DNA from: an uncultured Cellvibrio sp.
Lineage (GTDB): Bacteria > Pseudomonadota > Gammaproteobacteria > Pseudomonadales > Cellvibrionaceae
Reading direction: 5' to 3'
Assembly: GCA_937958105.1 (NCBI GenBank)
Contig: CALFXJ010000026.1
Coordinates: 1-64,000 of the forward strand
DNA length: 64,000 nucleotides
This document shows positions 16,901 through 25,770 of the stretch, piece by piece. Under the pieces are notes generated by a model that was not told where the DNA came from, did not search any database, and saw nothing but the letters and a program-made list of their open reading frames with translations. A program made the translations under genes and the position numbers. Position 1 is the stretch's first letter. Every line of letters starts with the position of its first letter.

Positions 16901-18014
16901 TTCAGGCAAAGGTGTCAAAAAGGGTGATGCCCTGACTGATGAGATGCTCGATAGCCTGGAGAAGGATCAGTGGTTCAAGCTGCGCATGGTGGATGAAGTT
17001 CTCAATGAGCAGATCGATCGTGCTGAAGAACAACTCGCTGAACGTCGTAAGATTCTGGATGAGCGGTTTGAAGACAAAAAGCGCAAGCTCTCTACCGGCG
17101 ATGACCTCGCACCGGGAGTGCTTAAAATTGTCAAAGTCTATTTGGCAATCAAGCGTCGCATTCAGCCCGGTGACAAGATGGCAGGCCGCCACGGTAACAA
17201 AGGGGTTATTTCGGTCATCATGCCAGTCGAAGACATGCCGCATGATGAAAGAGGTGAACCGGTTGATATCGTATTGAACCCCCTGGGTGTTCCGTCACGT
17301 ATGAACGTGGGGCAGGTTCTGGAAATGCACCTGGGTATGGCCGCGAAAGGTCTGGGTGTCAAGATAGATGCAATGTTGCGCGAGCAGCGCGCTATTGCCG
17401 AGATCCGTGGTTTCCTTGAAGAAATCTATAACAAAACCGGTGATGTGGCTGCCAAAGAAGATCTGGCTTCATTCAACGATGCAGAGATCCTGGATCTGGC
17501 GCGCAATCTGACCGGTGGTGTACCTATGGCAACCCCGGTATTTGACGGCGCTAAAGAGCATGAAATCAAAGCGTTGTTGCGCTTGGCGGATTTGTCCGAC
17601 ACTGGCCAGACCATATTGTTTGATGGCCGTACCGGTGATCAATTCTCCCGTCCAGTAACCGTTGGTTACATGTACATGCTGAAACTGAACCACCTGGTCG
17701 ACGATAAGATGCACGCGCGTTCAACCGGCTCTTACAGTCTTGTTACGCAGCAACCCCTGGGCGGTAAAGCTCAGTTCGGTGGCCAGCGTTTCGGGGAGAT
17801 GGAGGTCTGGGCACTTGAAGCATACGGTGCTGCTTACACGCTGCAGGAAATGCTTACCGTCAAATCAGACGATGTGGCCGGTCGGACCAAGATGTACAAG
17901 AACATCGTTGATGGAGACCACCGTATGGAGCCTGGGATGCCGGAGTCCTTTAACGTACTTGTTAAAGAAATCCGTTCACTCGGTATCAATATGGAACTGG
18001 AGCAGGACGAGTAA
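13929..18014 (+). CDS. rpoB: DNA-directed RNA polymerase subunit beta
   Basis: This is the second largest subunit of RNA polymerase. The 1361-residue protein is slightly longer than E. coli RpoB (1342). The rifampicin pocket reads [20 protein letters not shown] from residue 511, numbering about 6 ahead of E. coli; D522, H532 and S537 (E. coli D516, H526, S531) are all wild type, so rifampicin sensitivity is expected. The [16 protein letters not shown] motif and the C-terminal [18 protein letters not shown] and [11 protein letters not shown] blocks are present. It lies 246 bases after rplL, past the attenuator, with GGGGAA before the ATG. rpoC follows after 91 bases. Confidence 0.99.
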   Translation: [1361 protein letters not shown]

Positions 18015-18105
18015 ACCTACGTCGTTAATCAGCAGGGGGCATCTAGCCCCCGAAGTGCACTGCACTCACTGAAGCTCACTCATTGCAGCTCATTGGAGAA
18101 TAGCC

Positions 18106-21100
18106 TTGAAAGACTTACTGAATTTACTCAAGTCCCAGGGACAAGTTGAAGAGTTTGATGCGATCCGCATCAGCCTGGCATCACCTGAAATGATTCGCTC
18201 CTGGTCTTACGGCGAAGTTAAAAAGCCGGAAACCATTAACTACCGTACCTTCAAGCCTGAGCGTGAAGGTTTGTTCTGCGCCAAGATATTTGGTCCGGTT
18301 AAGGACTACGAGTGTCTGTGTGGCAAATACAAGCGCATGAAGCACCGTGGCATTATTTGTGAAAAATGTGGTGTTGAAGTCACGCTTGCCAAAGTGCGTC
18401 GTGAGCGCATGGGCCACATCGAGCTGGCTAGCCCTGTTGCGCATATCTGGTTCTTAAAATCACTGCCGAGCCGTATTGGTTTGCTGCTGGATATGACACT
18501 GCGCGATATCGAGCGGGTGCTCTATTTTGAATCTTATGTAGTTACCGAGCCGGGTATGACCAGCTTGGAGCGCGGACAGCTGCTGACAGATGAGCAGTAT
18601 TTTGAAGCGATGGAAGAGTTTGGTGATGAATTCGAAGCCAAGATGGGTGCTGAAGCCATCCAGACTCTGATGCGCGATATCGATCTGGAAGCAGAGATTC
18701 AACATCTGCGGGAAGAGATTCCCAATACTACCAGTGAAACCAAGATCAAGAAGTACTCCAAGCGTCTGAAGCTTCTGGAGGCATTCCACTATTCCGGCAA
18801 CAAGCCCGAGTGGATGGTGATGGAGGTTCTCCCGGTGCTGCCGCCGGACCTGCGTCCGCTGGTTCCTCTGGATGGAGGCCGCTTCGCAACTTCTGACCTG
18901 AACGACCTTTACCGTCGGGTGATCAACCGTAACAACCGCTTAAAGCGCCTTCTCGATCTGAATGCGCCAGATATTATCGTGCGCAACGAAAAGCGTATGC
19001 TGCAGGAGGCGGTCGATGCATTGCTGGACAACGGTCGCCGTGGTCGCGCCATCACTGGTTCTAATAAACGTCCGCTGAAATCTCTGGCAGACATGATCAA
19101 AGGTAAACAAGGTCGTTTCCGTCAGAACCTGCTCGGTAAGCGGGTAGACTACTCCGGCCGTTCTGTAATTGTGGTTGGTCCTACTCTGCGTCTGCATCAG
19201 TGCGGATTGCCGAAGAAGATGGCATTGGAACTGTTCAAGCCGTTCATTTTCAGCAAGCTGGAGCTGCGCGGTCTGGCTACAACCATTAAAGCCGCCAAAA
19301 AAATGGTGGAGCGTGAAGAAGCTGTCGTTTGGGATATTCTGGACGAAGTAATTCGCGAGCACCCGGTTCTGCTGAACCGTGCACCTACGCTGCACCGTCT
19401 CGGTATCCAGGCATTTGAGCCTGTCCTCATCGAAGGTAAGGCCATTCAGTTGCACCCGCTGGTATGTACTGCATATAACGCCGACTTTGACGGTGACCAG
19501 ATGGCTGTCCACGTCCCGCTGACGCTCGAAGCTCAGCTGGAAGCGCGCGCGCTGATGATGTCCACCAACAACATCTTGTCACCTGCCTCGGGCGAGCCGA
19601 TCATCGTGCCTTCTCAGGACGTGGTTCTGGGGCTGTACTGGATGACGCGTGAGCGTATCAATGCTCTCGGTGAGGGCATGTATTTCGCAGACCCTGCTGA
19701 AGTGTCCCGTGCTTACTACTCCAAACAGGTTGATTTGCAGGCGCGTATCAAGGTGCGCCTGACAGAGACACTGATTGGCCCGGAAGGCGAGAAGCAACAA
19801 ACAACGAGTCTTGTTGATACAACTGTTGGTCGCGTGCTTCTGTGGGAAATCGTGCCCCAGGGTATTCCGCTGGAGATGATTAACCGTCCCATGGTTAAAA
19901 AGGCCATTTCAGCCGTCATTAACTACTGCTATCGCGTCGTTGGCCTTAAGGCTACCGTAATCTTCGCAGACCGGTTGATGTACATGGGTTATGACTTCTC
20001 TACCAAGTCAGGTTCATCTATCGGTGTTAATGATTTCGCTATTCCAGCTGCCAAGGCAGAAATTATTGCCCGCGCGGAAAGCGAAGTGAAAGAGATTGAA
20101 GGGCAGTATGCCGCGGGTCTGGTGACCCAGGGCGAGAAATACAACAAAGTTATCGATATCTGGTCGCGCGCTAACGATCTTGTTGCCAAGTCCATGATGG
20201 AAGGCATCAGTAAAGAAACAGTTGTGAACCGTGACGGTAAAGAAGAGCAACAGGCTTCGTTCAACTCCGTGTTCATGTACGCTGACTCAGGTGCGCGGGG
20301 CTCGCCAGCACAGATTCGTCAGCTGGCAGGTATGCGTGGTCTGATGGCCCGTCCGGACGGCTCTATTATTGAGCAGCCAATTACCGCTAACTTCCGTGAA
20401 GGTCTGAACGTACTCCAGTACTTCATTTCAACTCACGGAGCGCGTAAAGGTCTGGCGGATACCGCATTGAAAACCGCGAACTCCGGATACCTGACTCGTC
20501 GTTTGGTTGACGTTGCGCAAGACCTGGTTGTCACCATGGTTGACTGTGGCACCGACGAAGGTCTCACCATGTCCCCGGTTATCGAGGGCGGTGATGTCAT
20601 CGAGTCATTGGGTGATCGTATCCTTGGTCGTGTTGTCGCTCGTGATGTTGTTCGTCCAGGCAGCGATGAAATCCTGATTCTCGCTGGCACCATGATCGAT
20701 GAGGCCTGGGTTGAGCGTATTGAGGCAATGGGTATCGACGAAGTATGTGTTCGCTCGCCCATCAGCTGTGATGCCCGCAACGGCATTTGCTCTATGTGTT
20801 ATGGGCGTGACCTGGCTCGTGGACATCGGGTTAACGTAGGTGAAGCCGTTGGTGTTATTGCAGCTCAGTCGATCGGTGAGCCGGGTACCCAGCTGACCAT
20901 GCGTACGTTCCACATTGGTGGTGCGGCCTCCCGGGCTTCTGCAGCTGACAGTGTTCAGGTGAAGCAGGAAGGTACAGTACGCCTGTTAAACGTGAAGGTG
21001 GTGAGCAATCCGGCCGGTAACCTCGTTGCTGTATCTCGTTCCGGTGAATTGGCCATTGCAGATGCGAGCGGTCGCGAACGTGAACGTTATAAGATTCCGT

Positions 21101-22332
21101 ATGGCGCCTTGATTACTGTAAAAGACGGTGAAGCTGTTAAAGGTGGCCAGATCGTTGCTAAATGGGACCCACACACTCACCCGATCGTATCGGAAGTGGC
21201 GGGTACAGTATCCTTCTCCGGAATGGAAGATGGCTTGTCTATCCGCCGTCAGACTGACGAGTTGACCGGCCTGAGCTCGATCGAAGTGCTGGACCCGGCC
21301 GAGCGTCCGTCAGCCGGTAAAGATCTGCGTCCAGCGGTAACTCTGGTCGATGCCAAAGGTAAAGAGTTATTCCTGGCTAATACAAACGTGCCTGCGCACT
21401 ACATGCTGCCTTCGAAGGCGATCTTGAGCATCAACAATGGTGACACGATCAATGTGGGTGACATCATCGCGCGTATTCCGCAGGAAGGCTCCAAAACGCG
21501 TGACATCACGGGTGGTTTGCCGCGTGTTGCCGACTTGTTTGAAGCCCGTCGTCCGAAAGAGCCGGCAATTCTGGCCGAGATCTCCGGTACCGTCAGCTTC
21601 GGTAAAGAAACCAAGGGCAAGCGTCGTTTGATCATCACCCCGACCGATGGTCAACTGCTGCCGGATGGATCTACCTATTATGAGGTTCTGATTCCTAAGC
21701 ATCGCCAGTTAACTGTCTTTGAAGGTGAGATGGTGGAAAAGGGTGAGGTGGTCTCTGACGGCCCGGCTAACCCTCACGACATCCTTCGCCTGCAAGGGGT
21801 TGAGGCGCTGGCTCGTTATATCACCAACGAGATTCAGGATGTTTATCGTCTTCAGGGTGTGAAGATCAACGATAAGCATATTGAAACAATCGTGCGTCAG
21901 ATGCTGCGTAAAGTAGAGATCACCACTATGGGTGATTCCAACTTTGTTAAAGGTGAGCAGGTCGAATACACCCAGGTACTGGAAGAAAATGAGCGCCTGC
22001 GTGGTGAAGGAAAGCAGCCGGCACAGTACGAGCGTCTGCTGCTGGGTATTACCAAGGCATCCTTGGCAACAGAGTCCTTTATCTCTGCGGCTTCGTTCCA
22101 AGAAACAACTCGTGTTCTCACCGAAGCGGCTGTTACCGGTAAAAAAGACAGTTTGCGAGGATTGAAAGAGAACGTCGTTGTTGGGCGTCTGATTCCAGCT
22201 GGAACCGGTCTGGCGTATCACAGCGATCGTAAGCGTAAGCGTGAAGCCGCGCTTAATGTGAACGATATTGGTGTGAGCGCAGAGGATGTTGAAGCAGCTC
22301 TGACCGAGGCGCTGAAGTCCAGCTCCAACTAA
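18106..22332 (+). CDS. rpoC: DNA-directed RNA polymerase subunit beta'
   Basis: This largest subunit of RNA polymerase holds the catalytic magnesium. In the 1408-residue protein (E. coli 1407) the active-site loop NADFDGDQMAVHVP places D460, D462 and D464, exactly the E. coli numbers. The N-terminal zinc site reads CLCGKYKRMKHRGIICEKCG and a second cysteine cluster lies at CDARNGICSMCYG. The start codon is TTG at 18106 after a TTGGAGAA ribosome binding site, giving MKDLLNLLKSQGQ. No ATG nearby fits the family start. rpoC is the last gene before a 247-base gap that contains a new promoter. Confidence 0.99.
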   Translation: MKDLLNLLKSQGQVEEFDAIRISLASPEMIRSWSYGEVKKPETINYRTFKPEREGLFCAKIFGPVKDYECLCGKYKRMKHRGIICEKCGVEVTLAKVRRERMGHIELASPVAHIWFLKSLPSRIGLLLDMTLRDIERVLYFESYVVTEPGMTSLERGQLLTDEQYFEAMEEFGDEFEAKMGAEAIQTLMRDIDLEAEIQHLREEIPNTTSETKIKKYSKRLKLLEAFHYSGNKPEWMVMEVLPVLPPDLRPLVPLDGGRFATSDLNDLYRRVINRNNRLKRLLDLNAPDIIVRNEKRMLQEAVDALLDNGRRGRAITGSNKRPLKSLADMIKGKQGRFRQNLLGKRVDYSGRSVIVVGPTLRLHQCGLPKKMALELFKPFIFSKLELRGLATTIKAAKKMVEREEAVVWDILDEVIREHPVLLNRAPTLHRLGIQAFEPVLIEGKAIQLHPLVCTAYNADFDGDQMAVHVPLTLEAQLEARALMMSTNNILSPASGEPIIVPSQDVVLGLYWMTRERINALGEGMYFADPAEVSRAYYSKQVDLQARIKVRLTETLIGPEGEKQQTTSLVDTTVGRVLLWEIVPQGIPLEMINRPMVKKAISAVINYCYRVVGLKATVIFADRLMYMGYDFSTKSGSSIGVNDFAIPAAKAEIIARAESEVKEIEGQYAAGLVTQGEKYNKVIDIWSRANDLVAKSMMEGISKETVVNRDGKEEQQASFNSVFMYADSGARGSPAQIRQLAGMRGLMARPDGSIIEQPITANFREGLNVLQYFISTHGARKGLADTALKTANSGYLTRRLVDVAQDLVVTMVDCGTDEGLTMSPVIEGGDVIESLGDRILGRVVARDVVRPGSDEILILAGTMIDEAWVERIEAMGIDEVCVRSPISCDARNGICSMCYGRDLARGHRVNVGEAVGVIAAQSIGEPGTQLTMRTFHIGGAASRASAADSVQVKQEGTVRLLNVKVVSNPAGNLVAVSRSGELAIADASGRERERYKIPYGALITVKDGEAVKGGQIVAKWDPHTHPIVSEVAGTVSFSGMEDGLSIRRQTDELTGLSSIEVLDPAERPSAGKDLRPAVTLVDAKGKELFLANTNVPAHYMLPSKAILSINNGDTINVGDIIARIPQEGSKTRDITGGLPRVADLFEARRPKEPAILAEISGTVSFGKETKGKRRLIITPTDGQLLPDGSTYYEVLIPKHRQLTVFEGEMVEKGEVVSDGPANPHDILRLQGVEALARYITNEIQDVYRLQGVKINDKHIETIVRQMLRKVEITTMGDSNFVKGEQVEYTQVLEENERLRGEGKQPAQYERLLLGITKASLATESFISAASFQETTRVLTEAAVTGKKDSLRGLKENVVVGRLIPAGTGLAYHSDRKRKREAALNVNDIGVSAEDVEAALTEALKSSSN

Positions 22333-22350
22333 TTAACAAAAGTAAGAACC

Positions 22351-22381
22351 TGGCCCTGTAGTCGTAATGGCTGCAGGGCCA
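22351..22381 (+). promoter_or_regulatory. Hairpin after rpoC
   Basis: TGGCCCTG at the start pairs with CAGGGCCA at the end across a short loop, with further partial pairing inside. No T-run follows, so it is not a standard intrinsic terminator. It may stabilise the rpoC 3' end or act with Rho. Confidence 0.45.
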
Positions 22382-22455
22382 CAGGTAGATTCGAAAGAGT
22401 TTGTCCCTGTCCGGAATTAATCCTTCAGCGCATCCCCTAAAACTTCGACTCTGCC

Positions 22456-22484
22456 TTGACGGAGGCAGGTGGCCTCTTTACAAT
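22456..22484 (+). promoter_or_regulatory. Sigma-70 promoter for the str operon
   Basis: TTGACG (22456-22461) and TACAAT (22479-22484) are separated by exactly 17 bases; each box differs from consensus at one position. A GC-rich discriminator follows (GCGCCACCCGC). Transcription would start about 90 bases before rpsL, making rpsL-rpsG-fusA-tuf a unit separate from rpoBC. Confidence 0.8.
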
Positions 22485-22579
22485 GCGCCACCCGCTTTTT
22501 CTGAGAAGTGGGGAACGGGTATCCGTTCTCTTAAACCGGCCTTCTGATGAAGGCATTTTTATCTGTGGAGTTTATTTTC

Positions 22580-22951
22580 ATGGCAACGATCAACCAGTTG
22601 GTTCGTAAGCCGAGAAAACGTAAGGTAGAAAAGAGCGACGTTCCTGCTCTGCAAGGCAACCCGCAAAAGCGCGGTGTCTGTACCCGCGTTTACACCACCA
22701 CACCTAAGAAGCCAAACTCAGCGCTGCGTAAAGTATGTCGTGTGCGTCTGACTAACGGCTTTGAAGTGAGTTCTTACATTGGTGGTGAAGGCCATAACTT
22801 GCAAGAGCACAGTGTAGTGCTGATCCGTGGCGGTCGTGTTAAAGACCTGCCGGGTGTGCGCTATCACACTGTACGCGGTTCACTGGATACTTCCGGTGTG
22901 GCCAAGCGTAAACAAGCTCGTTCCAAATACGGAGCCAAGCGTCCTAAGTAA
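22580..22951 (+). CDS. rpsL: 30S ribosomal protein S12
   Basis: S12 lies at the decoding centre and controls accuracy. The 123-residue protein has the TTTPKKPNSALRKV block with K43 and the GGRVKDLPGVRYH block, both wild type at the usual streptomycin-resistance sites. The ATG at 22580 gives MATINQLVRKPRKRK; an in-frame ATG at 22547 adds 11 unrelated residues and is rejected. It is the first gene of the str operon behind a near-consensus promoter. Confidence 0.98.
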   Translation: MATINQLVRKPRKRKVEKSDVPALQGNPQKRGVCTRVYTTTPKKPNSALRKVCRVRLTNGFEVSSYIGGEGHNLQEHSVVLIRGGRVKDLPGVRYHTVRGSLDTSGVAKRKQARSKYGAKRPK

Positions 22952-23072
22952 TGTAAGGCGGGCTGATGCTCGCCTGCAGGCTTGGGTGCAAAACGTTTTC
23001 GGTGCTAGAACCGAGTAAGGCCAGGCGTAACGTGATGTTGTCCTGGGTGATTCCTGAAGAGAGGCTATTAAG

Positions 23073-23543
23073 ATGCCAAGAAGAAGAGTTGTCGCCAAGC
23101 GCGAAGTATTGCCGGATCCAAAGTACGGCAATGTTACTCTGGCGAAATTTATGAACCACGTGATGATCAGTGGTAAAAAATCTATTGCTGAGCGTATTGT
23201 TTACGGTGCAATGGAAGTCGTTAAAACCAAAATGAACAGAGATCCTCTGGAGGTGTTTTCAGAGGCTCTGGAAAACATTGCCCCGCTGGTAGAGGTTAAG
23301 TCTCGCCGCGTGGGTGGTGCAACTTATCAGGTGCCGGTAGAGGTTCGTGCTTCTCGTCGTACTGCGCTGGCAATGCGTTGGCTGGTGGATTACTCCCGTA
23401 ACCGCGGAGAAAAATCCATGCCTCAACGTCTGGCTGGTGAATTGATGGATGCGGCACAAGGCAAGGGTGCGGCGGTGAAGAAGCGTGAAGACGTTCATCG
23501 CATGGCTGAAGCTAACAAAGCTTTCTCGCACTATCGCTTTTAA
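23073..23543 (+). CDS. rpsG: 30S ribosomal protein S7
   Basis: S7 starts assembly of the 30S head and contacts E-site tRNA. The 156-residue protein (MPRRRVVAKREVLPDPKYG) has the standard family length and ends in AEANKAFSHYRF. In E. coli S7 represses str operon translation at the rpsL-rpsG gap, which here is 121 bases. A strong terminator-like hairpin follows 12 bases after its stop, ahead of fusA. Confidence 0.98.
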   Translation: MPRRRVVAKREVLPDPKYGNVTLAKFMNHVMISGKKSIAERIVYGAMEVVKTKMNRDPLEVFSEALENIAPLVEVKSRRVGGATYQVPVEVRASRRTALAMRWLVDYSRNRGEKSMPQRLAGELMDAAQGKGAAVKKREDVHRMAEANKAFSHYRF

Positions 23544-23555
23544 TGCATAGCATTG

Positions 23556-23590
23556 GGTAAAAGGCAGCCTTCGCTGCCTTTTACCTTTTT
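23556..23590 (+). terminator. Intrinsic terminator between rpsG and fusA
   Basis: GGTAAAAGGCAGC (23556-23568) and GCTGCCTTTTACC (23573-23585) form a perfect 13-bp stem with a CTTC loop, followed by TTTTT. By sequence this is a full intrinsic terminator inside the str operon, so it must act as an attenuator unless fusA has its own promoter. The gap to fusA is too short (about 30 bases) for an obvious one. Confidence 0.75.
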
Positions 23591-23621
23591 ATCTTAAAGA
23601 ATATGGATCGAGGGTTTAATT

Positions 23622-25739
23622 GTGGCACGTAAAACGCCTATTGCACGCTATCGCAACATTGGTATCTGTGCGCACGTAGATGCTGGTAAAACCACAACAA
23701 CTGAGCGAATTTTGTTTTATACCGGTTTGTCTCACAAGCTGGGTGAAACCCACGAAGGTTCCGCAACTACTGACTGGATGGTACAGGAGCAGGAGCGTGG
23801 AATCACGATTACTTCTGCTGCGGTAACGACATTTTGGCGCGGTATGGGTGCACAATTTGACGAGCACAGAATTAATGTTATCGACACCCCTGGACACGTT
23901 GACTTTACCATTGAGGTGGAGCGTTCACTTCGTGTATTGGATGGTGCGGTCGTTGTGCTTTGCGGCTCATCTGGTGTTCAGCCGCAAACCGAAACGGTAT
24001 GGCGCCAGGCCAATAAATACGAAGTTCCTCGGATGGTCTTTGTTAACAAGATGGACCGTACGGGTGCAAACTTCCTGCGTGTTGTTGAGCAATTAAAAAC
24101 CCGCCTGGGTGCAAACCCCGTCCCGCTGCAGATGACAATAGGTGCAGAGGATGAATTCAGGGGTGTAGTTGACCTGGTCAAGATGCAGGCCATTATCTGG
24201 AATGAGGCTGACCAGGGTATGACCTTTACCTATGGTGATGTTCCGGCCGATATGGCAGAGGTCTGTGCCAAACTGCGGGAGCAGCTGGTAGAGGCTGCAG
24301 CTGAGTCCTCAGAAGAGCTGATGAATAAGTACCTTGAAGGTGAGGAGCTGACAGAAGCTGAGATTAAAGCGGGTATTCGTGCTCGTACCTTGAATAATGA
24401 AATTATTCCGGTGCTGGGCGGATCCGCATTCAAAAATAAAGGCGTTCAAGCAATGCTGGATGCTGTTATTGAATACCTGCCTGCTCCTACTGAGGTTAAG
24501 GCGATTGAGGGTGTGCTGGAGGATGGTGAAACTGTCGCTGTGCGCAAATCCTCTGATGATGAGCCTTTCTCTGCCCTGGCTTTCAAAATTGCAACTGACC
24601 CCTTCGTCGGAACATTAACCTTCTTCCGCGTGTATTCAGGTACCTTGAGCTCAGGTGATACCGTTTACAATCCGGTTAAAGGTAAAAAAGAACGCGTTGG
24701 TCGTATGGTGCAGATGCATGCAAACCAGCGTAATGAGATTAAAGAAGTTTTGGCTGGTGATATTGCTGCCGGTATTGGCTTCAAAGATGTTACAACTGGC
24801 GATACGCTGTGTCATCCGGACCATGTTATTACGCTTGAGCGCATGGACTTCCCGGAGCCGGTTATTCACGTGGCTGTAGAGCCGAAGACCAAAGCCGACC
24901 AGGAAAAAATGGGTATCGCTCTGAGCAAGCTGGCTCAGGAAGACCCGTCATTCCGTGTAAAAACTGATGAAGAAACAGGTCAGACCATCATCGGTGGTAT
25001 GGGTGAGTTGCACCTCGATATCATTGTTGACCGGATGCGTCGGGAGTTTAACGTTGAGGCGAATATTGGTAAGCCTCAGGTTGCATACCGTGAAGCAATC
25101 CGCAATACCTGCGAAATCGAAGGCAAGTTCGTTCGCCAGTCCGGTGGTCGTGGTCAGTATGGTCACTGCTGGATTCGCTTCGAGCCGGGCGCTGATGCCA
25201 GCGCTGAAGGTCTTGAGTTTGTGAACGAAATTGTGGGTGGTGTTGTTCCTAAAGAATATGTGCCGGCTATCCAAAAGGGTATTGCTGAGCAGATGCAAAA
25301 CGGTGTTCTGGCTGGGTATCCGCTGCTGGGCCTTAAGGCAACGGTATTCGACGGTTCTTACCACGATGTGGACTCCTCTGAAATGGCGTTCAAGATCGCA
25401 GCCTCTATGGCAACCAAAAAGCTTGCCCAGCAAGGTGGTGCAGTATTGCTGGAGCCTGTCATGAAGGTTGAGGTTGTTACGCCGGAAGAGAACATGGGTG
25501 ATGTGGTTGGTGACTTGAACCGTCGTCGCGGCATGATTCTCGGTATGGACGAGAGTCCTAGTGGTAAGGTGGTAAATGCCGAAGTACCGTTGGCTGAGAT
25601 GTTTGGATACGCAACTTCTCTGCGTTCTGCAACGCAGGGTCGTGCGACCTACACCATGGAGTTCTTGAAGTATGCCGAGGCTCCGCGCAACGTTGCTGAC
25701 GAGGTTATTGCCAAGAGCAAGGTTAAAGACGTCGAATAA
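23622..25739 (+). CDS. fusA: Elongation factor G
   Basis: EF-G is the GTPase that drives translocation and, with RRF, ribosome recycling. The 705-residue protein has the P-loop AHVDAGKTTTTERI (about 17-30), RGITI switch I, DTPGHVDF switch II, NKMDRTGA, and domain IV with the GGRGQYGH block. Length matches E. coli (704). The start is GTG at 23622 after a GAGGG site. It lies 31 bases before the second tuf and 36 bases after the hairpin terminator. The sequence around RLGANPVPLQ is typical of canonical FusA, not the paralogue FusA2. Confidence 0.99.
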   Translation: MARKTPIARYRNIGICAHVDAGKTTTTERILFYTGLSHKLGETHEGSATTDWMVQEQERGITITSAAVTTFWRGMGAQFDEHRINVIDTPGHVDFTIEVERSLRVLDGAVVVLCGSSGVQPQTETVWRQANKYEVPRMVFVNKMDRTGANFLRVVEQLKTRLGANPVPLQMTIGAEDEFRGVVDLVKMQAIIWNEADQGMTFTYGDVPADMAEVCAKLREQLVEAAAESSEELMNKYLEGEELTEAEIKAGIRARTLNNEIIPVLGGSAFKNKGVQAMLDAVIEYLPAPTEVKAIEGVLEDGETVAVRKSSDDEPFSALAFKIATDPFVGTLTFFRVYSGTLSSGDTVYNPVKGKKERVGRMVQMHANQRNEIKEVLAGDIAAGIGFKDVTTGDTLCHPDHVITLERMDFPEPVIHVAVEPKTKADQEKMGIALSKLAQEDPSFRVKTDEETGQTIIGGMGELHLDIIVDRMRREFNVEANIGKPQVAYREAIRNTCEIEGKFVRQSGGRGQYGHCWIRFEPGADASAEGLEFVNEIVGGVVPKEYVPAIQKGIAEQMQNGVLAGYPLLGLKATVFDGSYHDVDSSEMAFKIAASMATKKLAQQGGAVLLEPVMKVEVVTPEENMGDVVGDLNRRRGMILGMDESPSGKVVNAEVPLAEMFGYATSLRSATQGRATYTMEFLKYAEAPRNVADEVIAKSKVKDVE

Positions 25740-25770
25740 TTCACCAGTTGAATTTTTAGAGGAATAAAAA

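Noticed and set aside
22333..22455. Intrinsic terminator after rpoC
   Set aside because: The stem at 22351-22381 is real but has no T-run, so I list it only as a hairpin of unknown role.
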